Shown: one piece after another, positions 5,109-6,158 of the stretch | How positions within the stretch are numbered: the first letter of the stretch is position 1 | Layout: every line of letters starts with the position of its first letter | NCBI GenBank assembly: GCA_019313605.1 | Contig: JAFDAW010000171.1 | Location: 1 to 6,158 of the forward strand | Length of the DNA: 6,158 nucleotides | Direction of reading: 5' to 3' | From: Deltaproteobacteria bacterium | GTDB taxonomy: Bacteria > Myxococcota_A > UBA9160 > SMWR01 | The notes under the pieces: generated by a model | What the model saw: only the letters and a program-made list of their open reading frames with translations | What the model was told of the DNA's origin: nothing | Databases searched by the model: none | Made by a program: the position numbers and the translations under genes

Positions 5109-6158
5109 CCGGTTGCGTCTCGATCAGCGTTCGAACGCGACACCGCGCGGCGCACGCGCAGGCTCATCCCTTCGACCGCCGTCACCTCTACGGACTCGCC
5201 GCTCGCAATCTCCTGGTCAGCCGTAGCAGACCAGAATTCGCCGCGAATGAATACCTTCCCGTCCGGGCTGAGCGGCGTTCGCGCCTCTCCGATCAGGCCC
5301 AGCAGCTCATCCACTCCGGCGGTTTGAGCGACAAAAATACTTCGGGTCACGATCAGCACCACGGTCCCCGCAACGACCGCGAACCCGACAACGACGGGCA
5401 CCAGAAAGTCCCAGAACGGCAAGGTCAGATCACTCACCTCCGGCATGTCGAAGATCATCGTCCCTCCTACGAGGAGGCAAATGACGCCCAGCGTGAATAG
5501 CACGCCAAAGGACGTAACGAAGATTTCGAGCACAAAGAAAGCCATCCCCACGAGCATGACGAGCAATCCGATCCAGGAAAACGGCAAGATCTGGAACGCA
5601 AATCCGGCGAGTACCAGACAAAAGGCTCCGAGAATTCCTGGCACCAACATGCCGGGCTGTTGAAATTCGACGTAGAGGCCCAGCATCCCCGCCATCACCA
5701 GCAACATGGCAATTTCCGGGCTCGCGAGAAAGTTGAAGAATTTCGTCATCCCCGTCATCTGGATGGTGCGCTCTTCCACGCCATCCATATCGAGGACGAC
5801 GACTTCGCCTCCCACCTCGATCTCCATGCCGTGGACCTGCTCGAGGAGGTCGGCGCGATCCGCCGCCACCAGGTCGATCACCCCGAGTTCCAGTGCCTCG
5901 TCCTGCGCGATCGCCTCGGCTTCTCGAACCGCGCTGAGCGCCCACTCGACATTGCGATTTCGCTCGTTGGCGATCGCCTCCATGAACGCCATGGTCATCT
6001 TCTCGGCCTTCTCCATCGACACGTCGGAGCGTTCGTCGTCCTCTTCTCGCGTGCCTCCCCCGCCCGACGCGCTGATCGGAGACGCCGCTCCAATGCTGGT
6101 GCCCGGCGCCATCGCGGCGATGTGGCCAGCCAACGTGATGAACGTCCCAGCCGAGGCC
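5105..6158 (-). CDS. nfeD: NfeD, membrane-bound ClpP-class serine protease, long form, 5'-truncated by the window edge
   Basis: The frame stays open to the right edge, giving 350 visible residues; roughly the first 90-110 of a normal long NfeD lie outside. The visible part begins ASAGTFITLAGHIAAMAPGT, whose first Ser (codon 6154-6152) matches the nucleophile in the family's AASAG motif. The Lys in MEKAEKMTMAF (codon 6010-6008, visible residue 50) aligns with the general-base Lys of PH1510-type proteases. The conserved NRNVEWALSAVREAEAI and DEALELGVIDLVA follow. Then come about five membrane segments (roughly 148-170, 173-195, 197-218, 220-240, 256-278) and a C-terminal OB-fold NfeD domain (about 288-345). 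The acidic stretch TREEDDERSD lies between the Ser and Lys motifs. Known members of this class cleave the C-terminus of their partner stomatin. The gene precedes the slipin by 58 bp, is probably first in the visible operon, and its promoter is outside. Confidence 0.93.
   Translation of the reverse strand, partial: ASAGTFITLAGHIAAMAPGTSIGAASPISASGGGGTREEDDERSDVSMEKAEKMTMAFMEAIANERNRNVEWALSAVREAEAIAQDEALELGVIDLVAADRADLLEQVHGMEIEVGGEVVVLDMDGVEERTIQMTGMTKFFNFLASPEIAMLLVMAGMLGLYVEFQQPGMLVPGILGAFCLVLAGFAFQILPFSWIGLLVMLVGMAFFVLEIFVTSFGVLFTLGVICLLVGGTMIFDMPEVSDLTLPFWDFLVPVVVGFAVVAGTVVLIVTRSIFVAQTAGVDELLGLIGEARTPLSPDGKVFIRGEFWSATADQEIASGESVEVTAVEGMSLRVRRAVSRSNADRDATG

Noticed and set aside
5095..5109. 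The hairpin GCTGA/TCAGC at the nfeD stop, considered as a terminator.
   Set aside because: The stem is only 5 bp, the loop is AT-poor, and no U-run follows on the minus strand. The slipin gene follows at once.

Overview
The window is a compact, gene-dense chromosomal segment of a Gram-negative bacterium, GC-rich at roughly 60% by eye. An LptF/LptG-family lipopolysaccharide exporter permease implies an outer membrane with LPS. The mix of genes (RibF, an UPF0104 membrane protein, LptG, HflK/HflC, slipin, NfeD) would suit a deltaproteobacterial-type lineage, but that placement is a guess. I see no sign of mobile DNA, CRISPR arrays, tRNA or rRNA. Codon use and base composition look uniform.

Layout, left to right. 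(1) Positions 1-1260, minus strand: ribF (bifunctional riboflavin kinase/FAD synthetase) followed by the 5' part of an UPF0104/LPG-synthase-type membrane protein that runs off the left edge. The two overlap by 4 bases (TTGA). (2) Positions 1276-2352, plus strand: a single LptG-like permease, divergent from ribF with only 15 bp between the start codons. (3) Positions 2357-6158, minus strand, in transcription order: nfeD (5' end outside the window), slipin (stomatin-like), hflK, hflC. hflC ends tail-to-tail with lptG, 4 bp apart.

The main block is a membrane proteostasis cluster. HflK and HflC form the SPFH complex known to surround and modulate the FtsH membrane protease. NfeD (ClpP-class serine protease, membrane domain, OB-fold) and slipin form the other widespread SPFH/protease pair. 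Here both pairs lie in one tightly packed run (hflK/hflC overlap 4 bp, slipin/hflK gap 3 bp, nfeD/slipin gap 58 bp) and probably share a transcript. Joining the two systems is the most interesting feature of the window. Each individual gene belongs to a known family, and I found no clearly new system.

Every stretch over 60 bases is coding. The only intergenic pieces are 1261-1275, 2353-2356, 4258-4260 and 5047-5104. Four of the six visible start codons are GTG or TTG.
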